Shown piece by piece: positions 6,369 through 14,728 of a stretch of DNA of 39,097 bases. Both the position numbers and the translations under genes were made by a program. Under the pieces are notes generated by a model. The model saw nothing but the letters and a program-made list of their open reading frames with translations. It did not search any database and was not told where the DNA came from. Source of the stretch: Verrucomicrobiaceae bacterium (lineage in GTDB: Bacteria > Verrucomicrobiota > Verrucomicrobiia > Verrucomicrobiales > Akkermansiaceae); the NCBI GenBank assembly GCA_027484055.1, contig JAIXQH010000016.1, positions 1 to 39,097 of the forward strand, in the 5' to 3' direction. Each line of letters starts with the position of its first letter. Position 1 is the first letter of the stretch.

Positions 6369-7244
6369 TTAGCCTGCTTGTTTGATGGCCTTCATTTCTT
6401 CCGCCAGCGTCCAGAGTGCCCGGTTGACTGTGGTGTTTTGATCGACTCCCCGGATCTCACGGGTGGCGCGGCGTGCCACCCTGCGGCCTTGTTCGTCGGT
6501 TTGGATGTAGTTCACTCCCCCGCGCACTAGGTTTTCCTGCGTGCGGTTGAGCACTTGCCAGATGTTCGACTCGGCATCTTCACGGCGGCGAGGGGCAAGC
6601 ACCTGGTCAACGCGGATCGGGCTTTCCTTGTCGTCATAGCGTGCCACCAGTGCAGCGCGGGCGAATGCGTTTTGCTCGGCTTGGCTCAGGGTGATCGCGG
6701 ACATTTCCTTGATCGACTCTGACACTTCAGGAAGGCGCTCCATGATGTCGATGCAGCCATCCAGCACCATCCCGGCGACGTCGCCTTTGTGAGCGATGCG
6801 GATGTCTTCGATCATCGACTGAGCGACGATCATTCCATTGCCGCAAACGAGGCGGAAAACACCGGCCATCAGGCGATAGGAACTCGTGCCATCGTGCGAG
6901 TTGAGAAGCACGATTTCATTGTGAGTGCCACCTACTTGTAGTTCTTGCGAGTCATGACGAAGGCGAAGAACGTGCTTGGTGAAGGCGCGTTTTTCAGCAT
7001 CGCGGCTTCCACCTTGCATCACTGCGAAGGGGCGGAAACCTTCGCTCATCAGTCTTTCCAACACGGCGCTGGTAGGAATGTGAGCATACTTTTCAGACCG
7101 GCTTGCGTGTGCATCTTCAGCGAAGATGGAAGGGGCAAGCGTGCGGAGCTGGTCAAGCTCGATGGCTCCGTTCCGCGAGGTGTAGGAAATCGCACCATTT
7201 TTAGCGGCGCGGGCGAAACGTGGGATATACGTTGATGTAGTCAT
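6369..7244 (-). CDS. DUF932 (YubP-like) phage/plasmid protein
   Basis: The 291-residue protein carries the DUF932 signature: FRPFAVMQGGSRD near residue 70, then HVLRLRH, EIVLLNSHDGTSSYRL and GVFRLVCGNGM near residues 105-135, followed by a helical C-terminal half. This family is widespread in phages, plasmids and conjugative elements. Its biochemical role is unknown; an association with DNA metabolism or protection of the element has been suggested from context only. It has its own roughly 135-bp leader with two hairpins, unlike the tightly packed genes around it, so it may be separately regulated and well expressed. Confidence 0.85.
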   Translation of the reverse strand: MTTSTYIPRFARAAKNGAISYTSRNGAIELDQLRTLAPSIFAEDAHASRSEKYAHIPTSAVLERLMSEGFRPFAVMQGGSRDAEKRAFTKHVLRLRHDSQELQVGGTHNEIVLLNSHDGTSSYRLMAGVFRLVCGNGMIVAQSMIEDIRIAHKGDVAGMVLDGCIDIMERLPEVSESIKEMSAITLSQAEQNAFARAALVARYDDKESPIRVDQVLAPRRREDAESNIWQVLNRTQENLVRGGVNYIQTDEQGRRVARRATREIRGVDQNTTVNRALWTLAEEMKAIKQAG

Positions 7245-7379
7245 TTTTTCTATTCTCTATTTTGAGGTTCCGGGTTCCTCCCGGTCGGGTCGCTACTCAG
7301 TGGCGACGGGGAGAAAGTATCACCCCCCGTCGTCTGTGCAACACTTAAATTGTACAAAATTGAAATTATTTTCAGTCTA
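7245..7379 (-). promoter_or_regulatory. Structured leader of the DUF932 gene
   Basis: Two perfect hairpins lie here: CGACGGGG (7304-7311) with CCCCGTCG (7325-7332), and CCGGG (7270-7274) with CCCGG (7280-7284). An 8-bp palindrome TTGTACAA lies near 7350. No T run follows the larger hairpin, so it is not a standard terminator for the helicase operon. A promoter for the DUF932 gene plus a structured 5' untranslated region is the simplest reading. Confidence 0.4.
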
Positions 7380-9137
7380 TCAAAACTGGTCTTTTTCAAC
7401 CCATTCGTCCGGCAATAATTCGAGTGCGAACGTTGAGTGACGTGCTTCCCGGCTCGCGAATCTATATTTGCGTTTGCTAACCCAGCGTTCTTGGCCTCGG
7501 TAAAATTTGTTGAGCAAATTTCCGAACTTGGTGCTTTCACTTTTTGTCATGTAGGCGGCAGCTTGATAATCCTTGTCGCTTTCCGTTAGTGTCATTTCAT
7601 TCCCTTCCGAATTCCGGATCGGCTTGTATAACTTCGGCGAAGAATCCAAGACTTCCCGCGTGGTCGCAACGTCAGAAAGGATATTGTGAAACACTCCGAT
7701 TTTTCGCGCCAGGCGGCACCATTCTGTCAGGAGGATGTCCACCGGCTTTCCGATTTCCGGCGAAAACTCACCGACAGCGGCAGTGATAAGACGGAGGAAT
7801 TCGACCTCTTGTTTACCACCGGCATCTTGCACGTTTGGAGCTTGGAGCGGGCAATCAAAACCAGCCATCGTCACGATGCTAGGAATGATCCGGGACCACC
7901 CCTCGAAAGAAGGAATCAGTTTGTCATAATTTCGCGCACCTTGCGTTGACCAGTTACTCACCAGGGCACAAAGGGCGGCGAGGATGTCGCCACGGTTTTT
8001 CGCATTGGCCAGCCACTCGGTGTCGATGACTTGGGAAATGCGCGATTGCCGGTCCCCAGGTAGCTCGGCACTCCACAAATCCACCATCAGGGAGCGGCGC
8101 GTTAGATCCTCGGAAAGCGTCGCTTGGTTCCCGGTTAGAAGGGTGATCGTTTGATTCATCCCGGTAAACATCGTTTGCTTGTGCATCACGCGGCCCGACC
8201 AGGTCGGCATCGTGATCCATCGGTTGAGGTCGTTATTTTTGACCAGGCCGGAAACGTCGTCGAGGAACGTGTAGGCGACACCGGCTTGTGACCAGGTATC
8301 GAGCTTTTTCACAAACTCGTCATTGTCAGAATAAGTGAGCGCGTCGGCAGTCCCGTAGATCGGATAAATGACGATTTCCGCGAGTCGGCTTTTCCCGGAA
8401 CCGGGTTGGTTGGCGTTGAAATAAATGAGCGGGAATCGGTCCCGCTCGGCGAACAGGAGCTGACAATACATCGTCAGCATGGCGCTTACCTGGACGGCCA
8501 AGGATCGACCCTCGTCGCCATAGGGGAAGTCCTTGAGCATGTCGCGCAAGTAAGTCACGGCAGCGTCCAGCGTCCAGATTTCGAGGTATTCGACCCCCGT
8601 GTTCCGCGTGTAAATCTGCGTCTCCTGGTCATAGCCAAAGGGCAAGAGGCGCGTCTTGCGCGAGCCATCTTCATCGACCTCCCACACTGGCAGACGCACG
8701 GGCAGGATGCGCTTGATGACGGGCAGGTGGCAGAGAAATTCATCGCTCCGGAGCAACACTTTCGCCACGTCCGCTTTCAGCGTCGCCTTGATCGGAATCC
8801 CCGGTCCTTCGTCTTCCTCGCTCTTTTTACGACGCTTGTAGTAGTTGAGCTGGAATTGATCGACCCAAGTTCGAAACCTCAAATCATCCATGTCCAGGGG
8901 CGAGCCATCATCATCGACCGTCACCAGACGTCCGGCGTAAACATACAGTCCCGAATCCTTCAAATTGAGCCCCGTTTCATGCGCGATTTCGGAGGTAGCG
9001 CGATTGAGGTTCACCGCTGCAATCACCGGAGCCATATCACCGATGGCGCTCCCATCTGGCGCAAGGCCAAGATCGACGCCGGTGGCTTTGGCGGCGGTTA
9101 TTAACTTTGCGAGAATTTCGTCTGTTACTACAGGCAC
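7380..9137 (-). CDS. Phage replicative helicase, SF3/AAA+-like ATPase
   Basis: The 585-residue protein contains a complete P-loop ATPase core: Walker A NQPGSGKS (243-250), Walker B TFLDDV (290-295), a sensor-1 Asn in LLTGNQ (Asn337) and an arginine pair in EDLTRRS (347-348). The roughly 230 N-terminal residues may be a DNA-binding or primase-interaction domain, and the 230 C-terminal residues probably a winged-helix region. The compact spacing and its position beside an AEP-type primase fit the helicases of phage primase-helicase pairs, which unwind the origin and fork DNA. The ATPase core is clearly related to the two small ATPases at 13749-14724. It follows the primase by 9 bp. Confidence 0.78.
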   Translation of the reverse strand: MPVVTDEILAKLITAAKATGVDLGLAPDGSAIGDMAPVIAAVNLNRATSEIAHETGLNLKDSGLYVYAGRLVTVDDDGSPLDMDDLRFRTWVDQFQLNYYKRRKKSEEDEGPGIPIKATLKADVAKVLLRSDEFLCHLPVIKRILPVRLPVWEVDEDGSRKTRLLPFGYDQETQIYTRNTGVEYLEIWTLDAAVTYLRDMLKDFPYGDEGRSLAVQVSAMLTMYCQLLFAERDRFPLIYFNANQPGSGKSRLAEIVIYPIYGTADALTYSDNDEFVKKLDTWSQAGVAYTFLDDVSGLVKNNDLNRWITMPTWSGRVMHKQTMFTGMNQTITLLTGNQATLSEDLTRRSLMVDLWSAELPGDRQSRISQVIDTEWLANAKNRGDILAALCALVSNWSTQGARNYDKLIPSFEGWSRIIPSIVTMAGFDCPLQAPNVQDAGGKQEVEFLRLITAAVGEFSPEIGKPVDILLTEWCRLARKIGVFHNILSDVATTREVLDSSPKLYKPIRNSEGNEMTLTESDKDYQAAAYMTKSESTKFGNLLNKFYRGQERWVSKRKYRFASREARHSTFALELLPDEWVEKDQF

Positions 9138-9146
9138 TTGGTTTTT

Positions 9147-10292
9147 TTATTCTGCGGAGATTTGACGAAGGCGGGGCATCAGCTTGATGGGCGCGACTTC
9201 GGGCATTGGGTTTAAATAGAGGAGCCGTTGCAATCGCGGCTCGGTGAATTTCTGATAGCGGCCATCCTTGTCGATGGTCCCGTCGCGTAAGATCCCAGGG
9301 AGGCGCGTGAGCCTCACACCGGAAATCGCGGCGGGATCGGCCCCCAGTGTGGACAGGATCGGCGAGACGCGGTCGCGAAACGCATCGAAAGCGCTCTTGC
9401 TGGCGGCGTCGATTTTGATCAGCGCATGGATCGAGCGGCCTCCGCTCGTGTAGAGCGCGGTGATTGGCAAGCTGAGCTGACAAATCAGGTTGAGCCACTC
9501 CTCTTCCGGCGCATCATCGGACTCTAAAAGCATGTGGCGATATTCAACAATCGAAGCACCGGTCCGGCGTGAAAGGACGGGATTTCCTGCTTCGTCAACT
9601 TTTCCGTTAGGATGCCACTTGCCATCGAGCGGGCAGGGGAGAAACCAAGCACCCTCGCGGCCATGATCGGGAAATTCCTCGGCGATGGACGGTCGTAGGC
9701 CCGGACGATCTGCGACGTAGTAGGTCTTTCCCGGTTTCCCGGCGATGTGGCCGAACTGGCCTTGCGAGGCGAACTTGAAGAAAATCACCGTCTTTTCCCC
9801 TGGCTGGAAAATCGCATCGAGAAAGCCTTGCGCGGTCACTCGGCGTGGGTCCCAGGGCGAACGCTCGGCGAGCCATGACAGCGTCGGCGTGAATCCTCGG
9901 CACATCATCTTTTGCAAGGCGCTCGGCACGTATTCTTGGCGCTTTTTAATCCGGTCCGGCTCGACCGCGGATTGCGGGGGCGTCGAATAGTTGCGGCCAT
10001 TCGATGCACCCCCGTTTTCCGATTTCTGACGACCGATGAGATAGCCCACCGGCTTGTCACTCGTGGCCTTCCGGGCCTGCAACACCTTGTGGCGCAGCTC
10101 ATGGTCACTCCAGGGCGGCGAGCATCGCGGATTAAACTCTTCGGCGAGCAAGCGGAGGGCCAGCGCGTCGTCAAAGTCGAAGCCATGCACTAGGGCGCAC
10201 GCAGCGCCATAGCACTTGTTATGACCTTCCGACCCTGAAACGGACGGCTCCATCATCGCCAGGTATTTCCTCGCTCGCTCGACCAGGTCCAT
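9147..10292 (-). CDS. AEP-type DNA primase (PrimPol-like) with N-terminal PriCT-like region
   Basis: The 381-residue protein has an N-terminal segment with LAEEFNPRCSPPWSDHELRH (49-68), typical of the PriCT-1 domain of phage primases. The C-terminal half carries the three archaeo-eukaryotic primase motifs: LLESDD (E257/D259, metal binding), SGGRSIH (S287/H289, nucleotide binding) and a third block with Asp319 and VRLTRLPG. It would make primers, or primers plus short DNA, for the element's replication with the helicase downstream. The start at 10292 overlaps the upstream stop by one base (TGATG); the 42 residues upstream in frame are low-complexity and rejected. PriCT usually lies after the catalytic domain, so the order here is unusual. 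Confidence 0.75.
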   Translation of the reverse strand: MDLVERARKYLAMMEPSVSGSEGHNKCYGAACALVHGFDFDDALALRLLAEEFNPRCSPPWSDHELRHKVLQARKATSDKPVGYLIGRQKSENGGASNGRNYSTPPQSAVEPDRIKKRQEYVPSALQKMMCRGFTPTLSWLAERSPWDPRRVTAQGFLDAIFQPGEKTVIFFKFASQGQFGHIAGKPGKTYYVADRPGLRPSIAEEFPDHGREGAWFLPCPLDGKWHPNGKVDEAGNPVLSRRTGASIVEYRHMLLESDDAPEEEWLNLICQLSLPITALYTSGGRSIHALIKIDAASKSAFDAFRDRVSPILSTLGADPAAISGVRLTRLPGILRDGTIDKDGRYQKFTEPRLQRLLYLNPMPEVAPIKLMPRLRQISAE

Positions 10293-10690
10293 CACGCTTG
10301 TTGGTAAATGACCCAGGCGAGGGCACAGGCGAGGGCGAGGGCGAAAAGCAAGACCTTGAATTTTCGCGGAAGAGGAACCTCCAGAGTGACCGTGTAGCGG
10401 TCGTGCTGGTTGACCCATTGTTCTACGGCGTATTTCGTAGATTCGTCCTCATCCCATCCGGGCAAGATCAAGAGCACTTTTTCACTCGGGAAAACCCAGT
10501 TGAGGTGCGAGCGCTTGAACCTCTGCACTTCGCTGCAAATCAGGCCTTCGCGAAACACAAACTCATCGAATTGAACCCAATCGCGACACGCGACAAGGAT
10601 CGGCTCAGATAGATCACTCAGATTACCGGCAAGGATGTCTTCCGTTGTCACCTCGGGGCGGAACCAGTCGTTTGTTCTGATAGGCTTCAT
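10292..10690 (-). CDS. Deoxyribosyltransferase-like (DUF4406-type) protein with C-terminal membrane segment
   Basis: In this 132-residue protein the middle segment VLLILPGWDEDESTKYAVEQ matches the strand-loop-helix of DUF4406/nucleoside 2-deoxyribosyltransferase-like phage proteins (LPGW, then an E/W-containing helix). Its last 21 residues (FKVLLFALALACALAWVIYQ) form one hydrophobic segment, so it would be tail-anchored in the inner membrane. It is coupled to the ParB-like gene upstream (ATGA) and to the primase downstream (TGATG). Roles in nucleotide salvage or NAD-derived signalling are known for the wider fold, but the catalytic residues cannot be confirmed here. A membrane anchor inside a replication operon is odd. 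Confidence 0.5.
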   Translation of the reverse strand: MKPIRTNDWFRPEVTTEDILAGNLSDLSEPILVACRDWVQFDEFVFREGLICSEVQRFKRSHLNWVFPSEKVLLILPGWDEDESTKYAVEQWVNQHDRYTVTLEVPLPRKFKVLLFALALACALAWVIYQQA

Positions 10691-12741
10691 GCGGCTTCTT
10701 CCTCCCCTCTGGCGATGCCGTCGGCTTTTTCCTGATTGGCAAGGGCTAGCTTTGCATCGGATGCAGCGCGTTCTTTTTCGGCATTTGCTTTCCGGGTTTC
10801 AAAGTCGGCATGATTGACGGGGAAATCGGCAGCTTTGATCGCACCGCTTTCGAAAAGGCCGTCCACGACAACATAGATGGCGACTCCTGGTTCAAGCGAA
10901 GCGGCAATCACCATGCGCGTATAGCCCTCAAGAGGTGGTATGGATTTGCTCTTGATATACTTTGTTACAGCCTTGTCTGCTTTTTCTTCAGCATCAACCC
11001 CGTCTTCAATTTCGAAAATCTTCATCAAATCTTCGAGGACGAGACAATTTCCCATCAAATCCATGTAAGTGATTTCGATGAATTTTTTAAATGCAGTTGG
11101 CTTGATCCCATCCGGCGCAAGAATGAGGCATTGCATTTTTTTGCGTTCGGCTTGGGCGGCTGCGCGCTTGTTTGCTTCTGCGAGTTTCCGCTGTTCCGCT
11201 GCGTCACGCGTTTTCTGGACGGCCTTGGGATGCGTGAAAATGCACTCTTCCGGCTTCTCCTCCATGGCGGCTTTCTCCGCATCCATGATTGGCTCGATTG
11301 AGACATAGAGCGCTGGTTCCCCCGAATAATTGAGTCCCAGATAAATCGGGCTGCCATGCTTTTGCGCAAGCTCCAACCAGGTCGGCACTTTGAGCTCATT
11401 TTGTCTCGCTGCATCCGATAGAACGTCCCAGTACGGGGTATTCGAAGCCAGAGTGAAATTTGATCCGGCCTTGGCGGCTTTCTCATACTCCAGCCACACA
11501 GCTCCCGGATTTTCTTTCATCAAGAGCTTCTTTTTTCCCTCCCACTCTGCGGCTTTCTCCATCGGGCGAACGAATTCGCGCTCGATCAATTCGCGTGCTT
11601 CCCGCTCCGGCAAAGCACTGGCGGCGTGTTTTGGTTCGGTTACTGCGACGATAGCTTTTTCCCGAACATCCTCGGGCAACATCATGATTTTCCGAACTGT
11701 ATGCAGACTCAGGTTGCCATCTAAAAAGGCGGCTTTCCCTGAATCGGGCATTTTCAGCATTTGCAGCCGCGTGTATAGATAGTCCTTGGCTTTACCCAGG
11801 TGGGCCATGACTTCGTCAAAGTTCCACCCGCAATCCAGCATGTGCTGGATTTCCCTTCCCTCTTCCAGCGGGTTGAGGTCCTTGCGCTGGAAATTGTCAA
11901 TCGCGTGGATCTTGGCGGCTTCCTTGTCGCTGAGTTCCTTCAAAAACGTGGGAACCATGAATTCCGGGTCGATGCGTTTGCAACCCAGCCACCGGGTTTC
12001 TCCCGCGATGATTTCCAGCTCGGGCTTGCCAGGGATCGGACGGGCAATCAGTGGATTGATGATTCCGACATCCTTGACGCTGTCATGCATCCGGACGATG
12101 GATTCCTCGTCAATCGTTCGATTCGTGGGAAAGCGGACGAAGTGACTGGCGGGAAATTCTTGGACGATTGGAGCGGTTGGCTCAGCGGTGGTTTTCGATT
12201 TGGCGGGCATAATGGTAGGGACAGGAGTGGGAGTTTCGATAGGTAATTCAGGGGAGTGATGGGAGCGTTTCTGCAAAAAATCGGCAGCGTTCTTGGCATC
12301 GGCAGCACAAGCGATTCTCAATTTTTTCCCCGGCTTGGAGCCGTTGCGATTGAAGACTTCCGCGCAATTTTGGAGGACTTTCAGGCCATTGTTTCCACGC
12401 ATGGAGGCTTTGGCCTTACCCTCGAAACAGAGTTCGTGGAAATCGCTCTGCTCGCTGGTGACGACTTCCCATCCGATAGGCGGCTTTTCGATTTCGATCT
12501 TGGTCCGTTTTTGAGATTCGCAATTCAGGATCGTGATGCGCGTCAGTTTTACTTTTCCTTCGGAGGCATAGATATACCTCTTTGCTAGTCCCAAGAGGCG
12601 GATCGAGTTGTCATTGTTTGGCAAACTTTCAGCGATAGCTCCTATTTCGGTATAAGGGAGCATAGCGAGCTGTGAGACGATGGCAGCATCCTCCAAGTCG
12701 AGCGCTTCACACTCCTGCGTGATTTCTTCCAGGGCGGTCAT
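10687..12741 (-). CDS. ParB/RepB-like partition or plasmid-stability protein
   Basis: The 684-residue protein has a ParB-N domain at about residues 205-300 (SIVRMHDSVKDVGIINPLIA, then IIAGETRWLGCKRI in place of the GERR box). It continues into the HTH region (MAHLGKAKDYLYTRLQMLKM) and SLHTVRKIMMLP, as in Spo0J/ParB-type DNA-binding proteins. The first 200 residues are of unknown kind and basic. The C-terminal 300 residues are helical, Ala/Lys/Glu-rich (about 530-560), ending in a coiled-coil-like tail. ParB-N domains bind or hydrolyse CTP and load clamps at parS-like sites. No ParA gene is near, so a role in transcription control or replication, as in many phage ParB-like proteins, is equally possible. 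Confidence 0.75.
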   Translation of the reverse strand: MTALEEITQECEALDLEDAAIVSQLAMLPYTEIGAIAESLPNNDNSIRLLGLAKRYIYASEGKVKLTRITILNCESQKRTKIEIEKPPIGWEVVTSEQSDFHELCFEGKAKASMRGNNGLKVLQNCAEVFNRNGSKPGKKLRIACAADAKNAADFLQKRSHHSPELPIETPTPVPTIMPAKSKTTAEPTAPIVQEFPASHFVRFPTNRTIDEESIVRMHDSVKDVGIINPLIARPIPGKPELEIIAGETRWLGCKRIDPEFMVPTFLKELSDKEAAKIHAIDNFQRKDLNPLEEGREIQHMLDCGWNFDEVMAHLGKAKDYLYTRLQMLKMPDSGKAAFLDGNLSLHTVRKIMMLPEDVREKAIVAVTEPKHAASALPEREARELIEREFVRPMEKAAEWEGKKKLLMKENPGAVWLEYEKAAKAGSNFTLASNTPYWDVLSDAARQNELKVPTWLELAQKHGSPIYLGLNYSGEPALYVSIEPIMDAEKAAMEEKPEECIFTHPKAVQKTRDAAEQRKLAEANKRAAAQAERKKMQCLILAPDGIKPTAFKKFIEITYMDLMGNCLVLEDLMKIFEIEDGVDAEEKADKAVTKYIKSKSIPPLEGYTRMVIAASLEPGVAIYVVVDGLFESGAIKAADFPVNHADFETRKANAEKERAASDAKLALANQEKADGIARGEEEAA

Positions 12742-12959
12742 GGCTTCGTCGCGATGAGGTTTGCCACGCTTCGCAGTATGAGGAATTTTGTTTTTCCGCT
12801 ATGGTCCGAAAGTCCCCCCACGAGAGCGGCAATGACTTTTTCGGCATCGGAAACACGCAGCTTTTTATCACCGATGGCTTTTGCACATTCGATGATGCAC
12901 GCTTCGGTTTTTTCCTTCCATTCGGCTTCGGTATTTTCGGGGATCGTAGGTTCGCTCAT
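12738..12959 (-). CDS. Small hypothetical phage protein
   Basis: A 73-residue helical protein (TEACIIECAKAIGDKKLRVS) coupled by ATGA to the genes on both sides. The two Cys residues near the start do not form a metal site. No family is recognised; it is accepted as real because of the paired overlaps and direction. Confidence 0.6.
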   Translation of the reverse strand: MSEPTIPENTEAEWKEKTEACIIECAKAIGDKKLRVSDAEKVIAALVGGLSDHSGKTKFLILRSVANLIATKP

Positions 12960-13747
12960 TTGCTTTTTTTGTTCGTTTTTCTTTTTTTGCTCTTGGCTCG
13001 GTTTTTATTCCCGAGTTGCGCGGTAGAGTATTTCTGGACGGCTTGGTCCGGTTTTTGGAAATGGACTGAACATGCCTTTGCACCGGCGGCGGCAAGACGG
13101 CGGTTTACGATTCGGCGAGTGCGGTCGCTCGGGGTAGCGCGGCCCCCGGCATCGCCTGAGAGGATCGCGATGTCATGCAGGGACATTCCGGCGATGAGTT
13201 GAGGGCGCAGAGACTTGGCGATGCAGTATGCGACGGCGGTGCAGGCTTTCCATGTCTTCCCCTCGCTGGCCATCAGCGTGGCGAGCGCCATCAGAGTTTG
13301 ATCGACGCATGTGATATCCCGCTCGTTTTTCAGCTCCCGGACCCAGACCGATAAGGCTCCGCGCGACGTCGCGGCGTTCTGGCACTCCTGGAGCCGTTGG
13401 CGGTATTTTGGCTGAGCCAACACACTATCGACGTCCATCGGGGCAACCCATTGCTTTTCGCCTTTGATTTGAAAGCCAAGCTCGTAGGAGTAGGAAAAAA
13501 TGAATCCCTCGATTCGTTCGCGCACTACATTGGGCGCTGGTCCCTCGGCAAATAGGTATTCGAGGAACCCACAGAAAATCTCCGCTCTCAGCGCGGATCG
13601 CTCTGCTAGAAGATACTCGTCCAGCTCGTGCTCTTCCAGCTTCATGGCCATGCCAGCTGGGTCGAGACGATGGAGCGCGGAAATGCCGAAGATGTCATGA
13701 CCTGACTCCTCGTCTTCCTGCGTCCATCGTATCGACTGGTATTCCAT
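12956..13747 (-). CDS. Hypothetical phage protein with HTH-like core and basic tail
   Basis: The 263-residue protein has a helical N-terminal half, a possible HTH near residues 185-215 (SLHDIAILSGDAGGRATPSD followed by RTRRIVNRRLAAAG), and a very basic C-terminal tail (NKNRAKSKKRKTNKKSK). It is therefore probably DNA- or RNA-binding. It starts one base after the stop of the mini ATPase upstream and overlaps the next gene by ATGA. A replication-accessory or regulatory role is inferred from context only. Confidence 0.6.
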   Translation of the reverse strand: MEYQSIRWTQEDEESGHDIFGISALHRLDPAGMAMKLEEHELDEYLLAERSALRAEIFCGFLEYLFAEGPAPNVVRERIEGFIFSYSYELGFQIKGEKQWVAPMDVDSVLAQPKYRQRLQECQNAATSRGALSVWVRELKNERDITCVDQTLMALATLMASEGKTWKACTAVAYCIAKSLRPQLIAGMSLHDIAILSGDAGGRATPSDRTRRIVNRRLAAAGAKACSVHFQKPDQAVQKYSTAQLGNKNRAKSKKRKTNKKSK

Positions 13748-13748
13748 C

Positions 13749-14222
13749 TCAGGCTAATTCGATGAAGATGGAACGACGGCAGAGGTCTTCGCTCATGATG
13801 ATTGCGGGCGATGTCACAATGACCTGCAAATCGACTTTGAGTGTTTTGATTTCAGACTTTCCTAACGGCCTATAACTCCAATCTGTGGAGGTTATCGCTC
13901 GGGACAATGCATGAGCTTTTACAAACTCGGCGACATTATCGAGAAAGAGGTATTTTTTCTCAATAGCGTGAGGGATGAGCTTTTCGAATTCATCTTCAGT
14001 TCTAGGGAGAGAAGTGATGTAAGCTTCCCCGAATCTTGATTTCAGAATGTGAGCGGCGAGCCTTGTTTTTCCACTCGCTGCTGGTCCTGAAATCACGATC
14101 ATTGGATGTTTAATATGGTGAGGACCAGGGGCGCCACTCATGGCTTTGGCGTAGTTCTCTTCAGACTCAGGATCAGCGAATATGATTCCTTCTGGCGGCG
14201 TTGGAATGGGGCTTGTTGTCAT
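13749..14222 (-). CDS. Stand-alone mini P-loop ATPase related to the helicase core
   Basis: The 157-residue protein is little more than an ATPase core: Walker A GPAASGKT (46-53), Walker B YLFLDN (91-96), a sensor-1-like VTSPA near 136-140 (Ser in the usual Asn place) and the ending EDLCRRSIFIEL with Arg149/Arg150. The same blocks, in the same spacing, occur in the 585-residue helicase of this element (TFLDDV, LLTGNQ, EDLTRRSLMVDL). Arginine residues at the end fit an arginine finger. It could be a helicase loader, a regulator acting on the large helicase, or part of a mixed ring. All key residues for ATP hydrolysis are present. Confidence 0.75.
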   Translation of the reverse strand: MTTSPIPTPPEGIIFADPESEENYAKAMSGAPGPHHIKHPMIVISGPAASGKTRLAAHILKSRFGEAYITSLPRTEDEFEKLIPHAIEKKYLFLDNVAEFVKAHALSRAITSTDWSYRPLGKSEIKTLKVDLQVIVTSPAIIMSEDLCRRSIFIELA

Positions 14223-14226
14223 TTTT

Positions 14227-14724
14227 TTAGTGGAGATTTGTTAACCGAATTTCCCGAACCACTTGTTGAAGATCGGTTCCTAACTGGATGTCATTTCCTG
14301 TCAGGTAAATGGACAGATTGAGCGGATGGCCTTGATAGTGATTTGAGCGAGTCGCCAATGAAATCGCTCGCGAAACGAAGCGCGACCGGCGACTCCCAAT
14401 GTTATCAAGCCAGAGATATTTCAGGCCACGCACTGCGGCAATTTTTACCAACTGTGCAATCTCGCGCTCGGTATTTGGTGTGGAACTCCAAGGGCTTTTA
14501 CCTCCATGACGAAGACCGATCAAGGCACGCACCATGGCGTTTTTCCCGACACGAGGCGCATCCGCATTGATCAAGATCAATGGATTTGCAGGCTCATGCG
14601 GCACCGGATCACCCCGTAGCAAACGAACGTATTCGCGCTCATCCACCGGCGAGAAAAACCCATAATGACAAGGATGCGCGGGATGTGCTGAGCGAATGTT
14701 TGAAGGTATATCTAGGACTTGCAT
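14227..14724 (-). CDS. Second mini P-loop ATPase-like protein with altered Walker A
   Basis: The 165-residue paralogue of the neighbouring mini ATPase shares NPLILINAD before the loop and YLWLDNI (103-109) as Walker B, and has a proper sensor-1 block LTGND (Asn144). Its P-loop reads APRVGKN (56-62), so Lys is present but the usual Thr/Ser is Asn, which should hinder magnesium binding and hydrolysis. The terminal arginine pair of its relatives is also reduced to VVREIRLT. It may bind ATP without splitting it and serve as a regulatory partner in a complex with one of the other two ATPases. It is separated from the other mini gene by only 4 bp. Confidence 0.65.
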   Translation of the reverse strand: MQVLDIPSNIRSAHPAHPCHYGFFSPVDEREYVRLLRGDPVPHEPANPLILINADAPRVGKNAMVRALIGLRHGGKSPWSSTPNTEREIAQLVKIAAVRGLKYLWLDNIGSRRSRFVSRAISLATRSNHYQGHPLNLSIYLTGNDIQLGTDLQQVVREIRLTNLH

Positions 14725-14728
14725 AATG

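Noticed and set aside
7304..7332. Rho-independent terminator of the helicase operon
   Set aside because: The stem is good, but in the minus direction no T run follows it. It is more likely part of the DUF932 leader.
8406..9104. 232-residue open frame on the plus strand
   Set aside because: It lies opposite the helicase gene, whose motifs are clear. The plus-strand translation is compositionally unlike a real protein.
11800..12246. 148-residue plus-strand frame
   Set aside because: It is antisense to the ParB-like gene, whose ParB-N motifs fix the coding strand.
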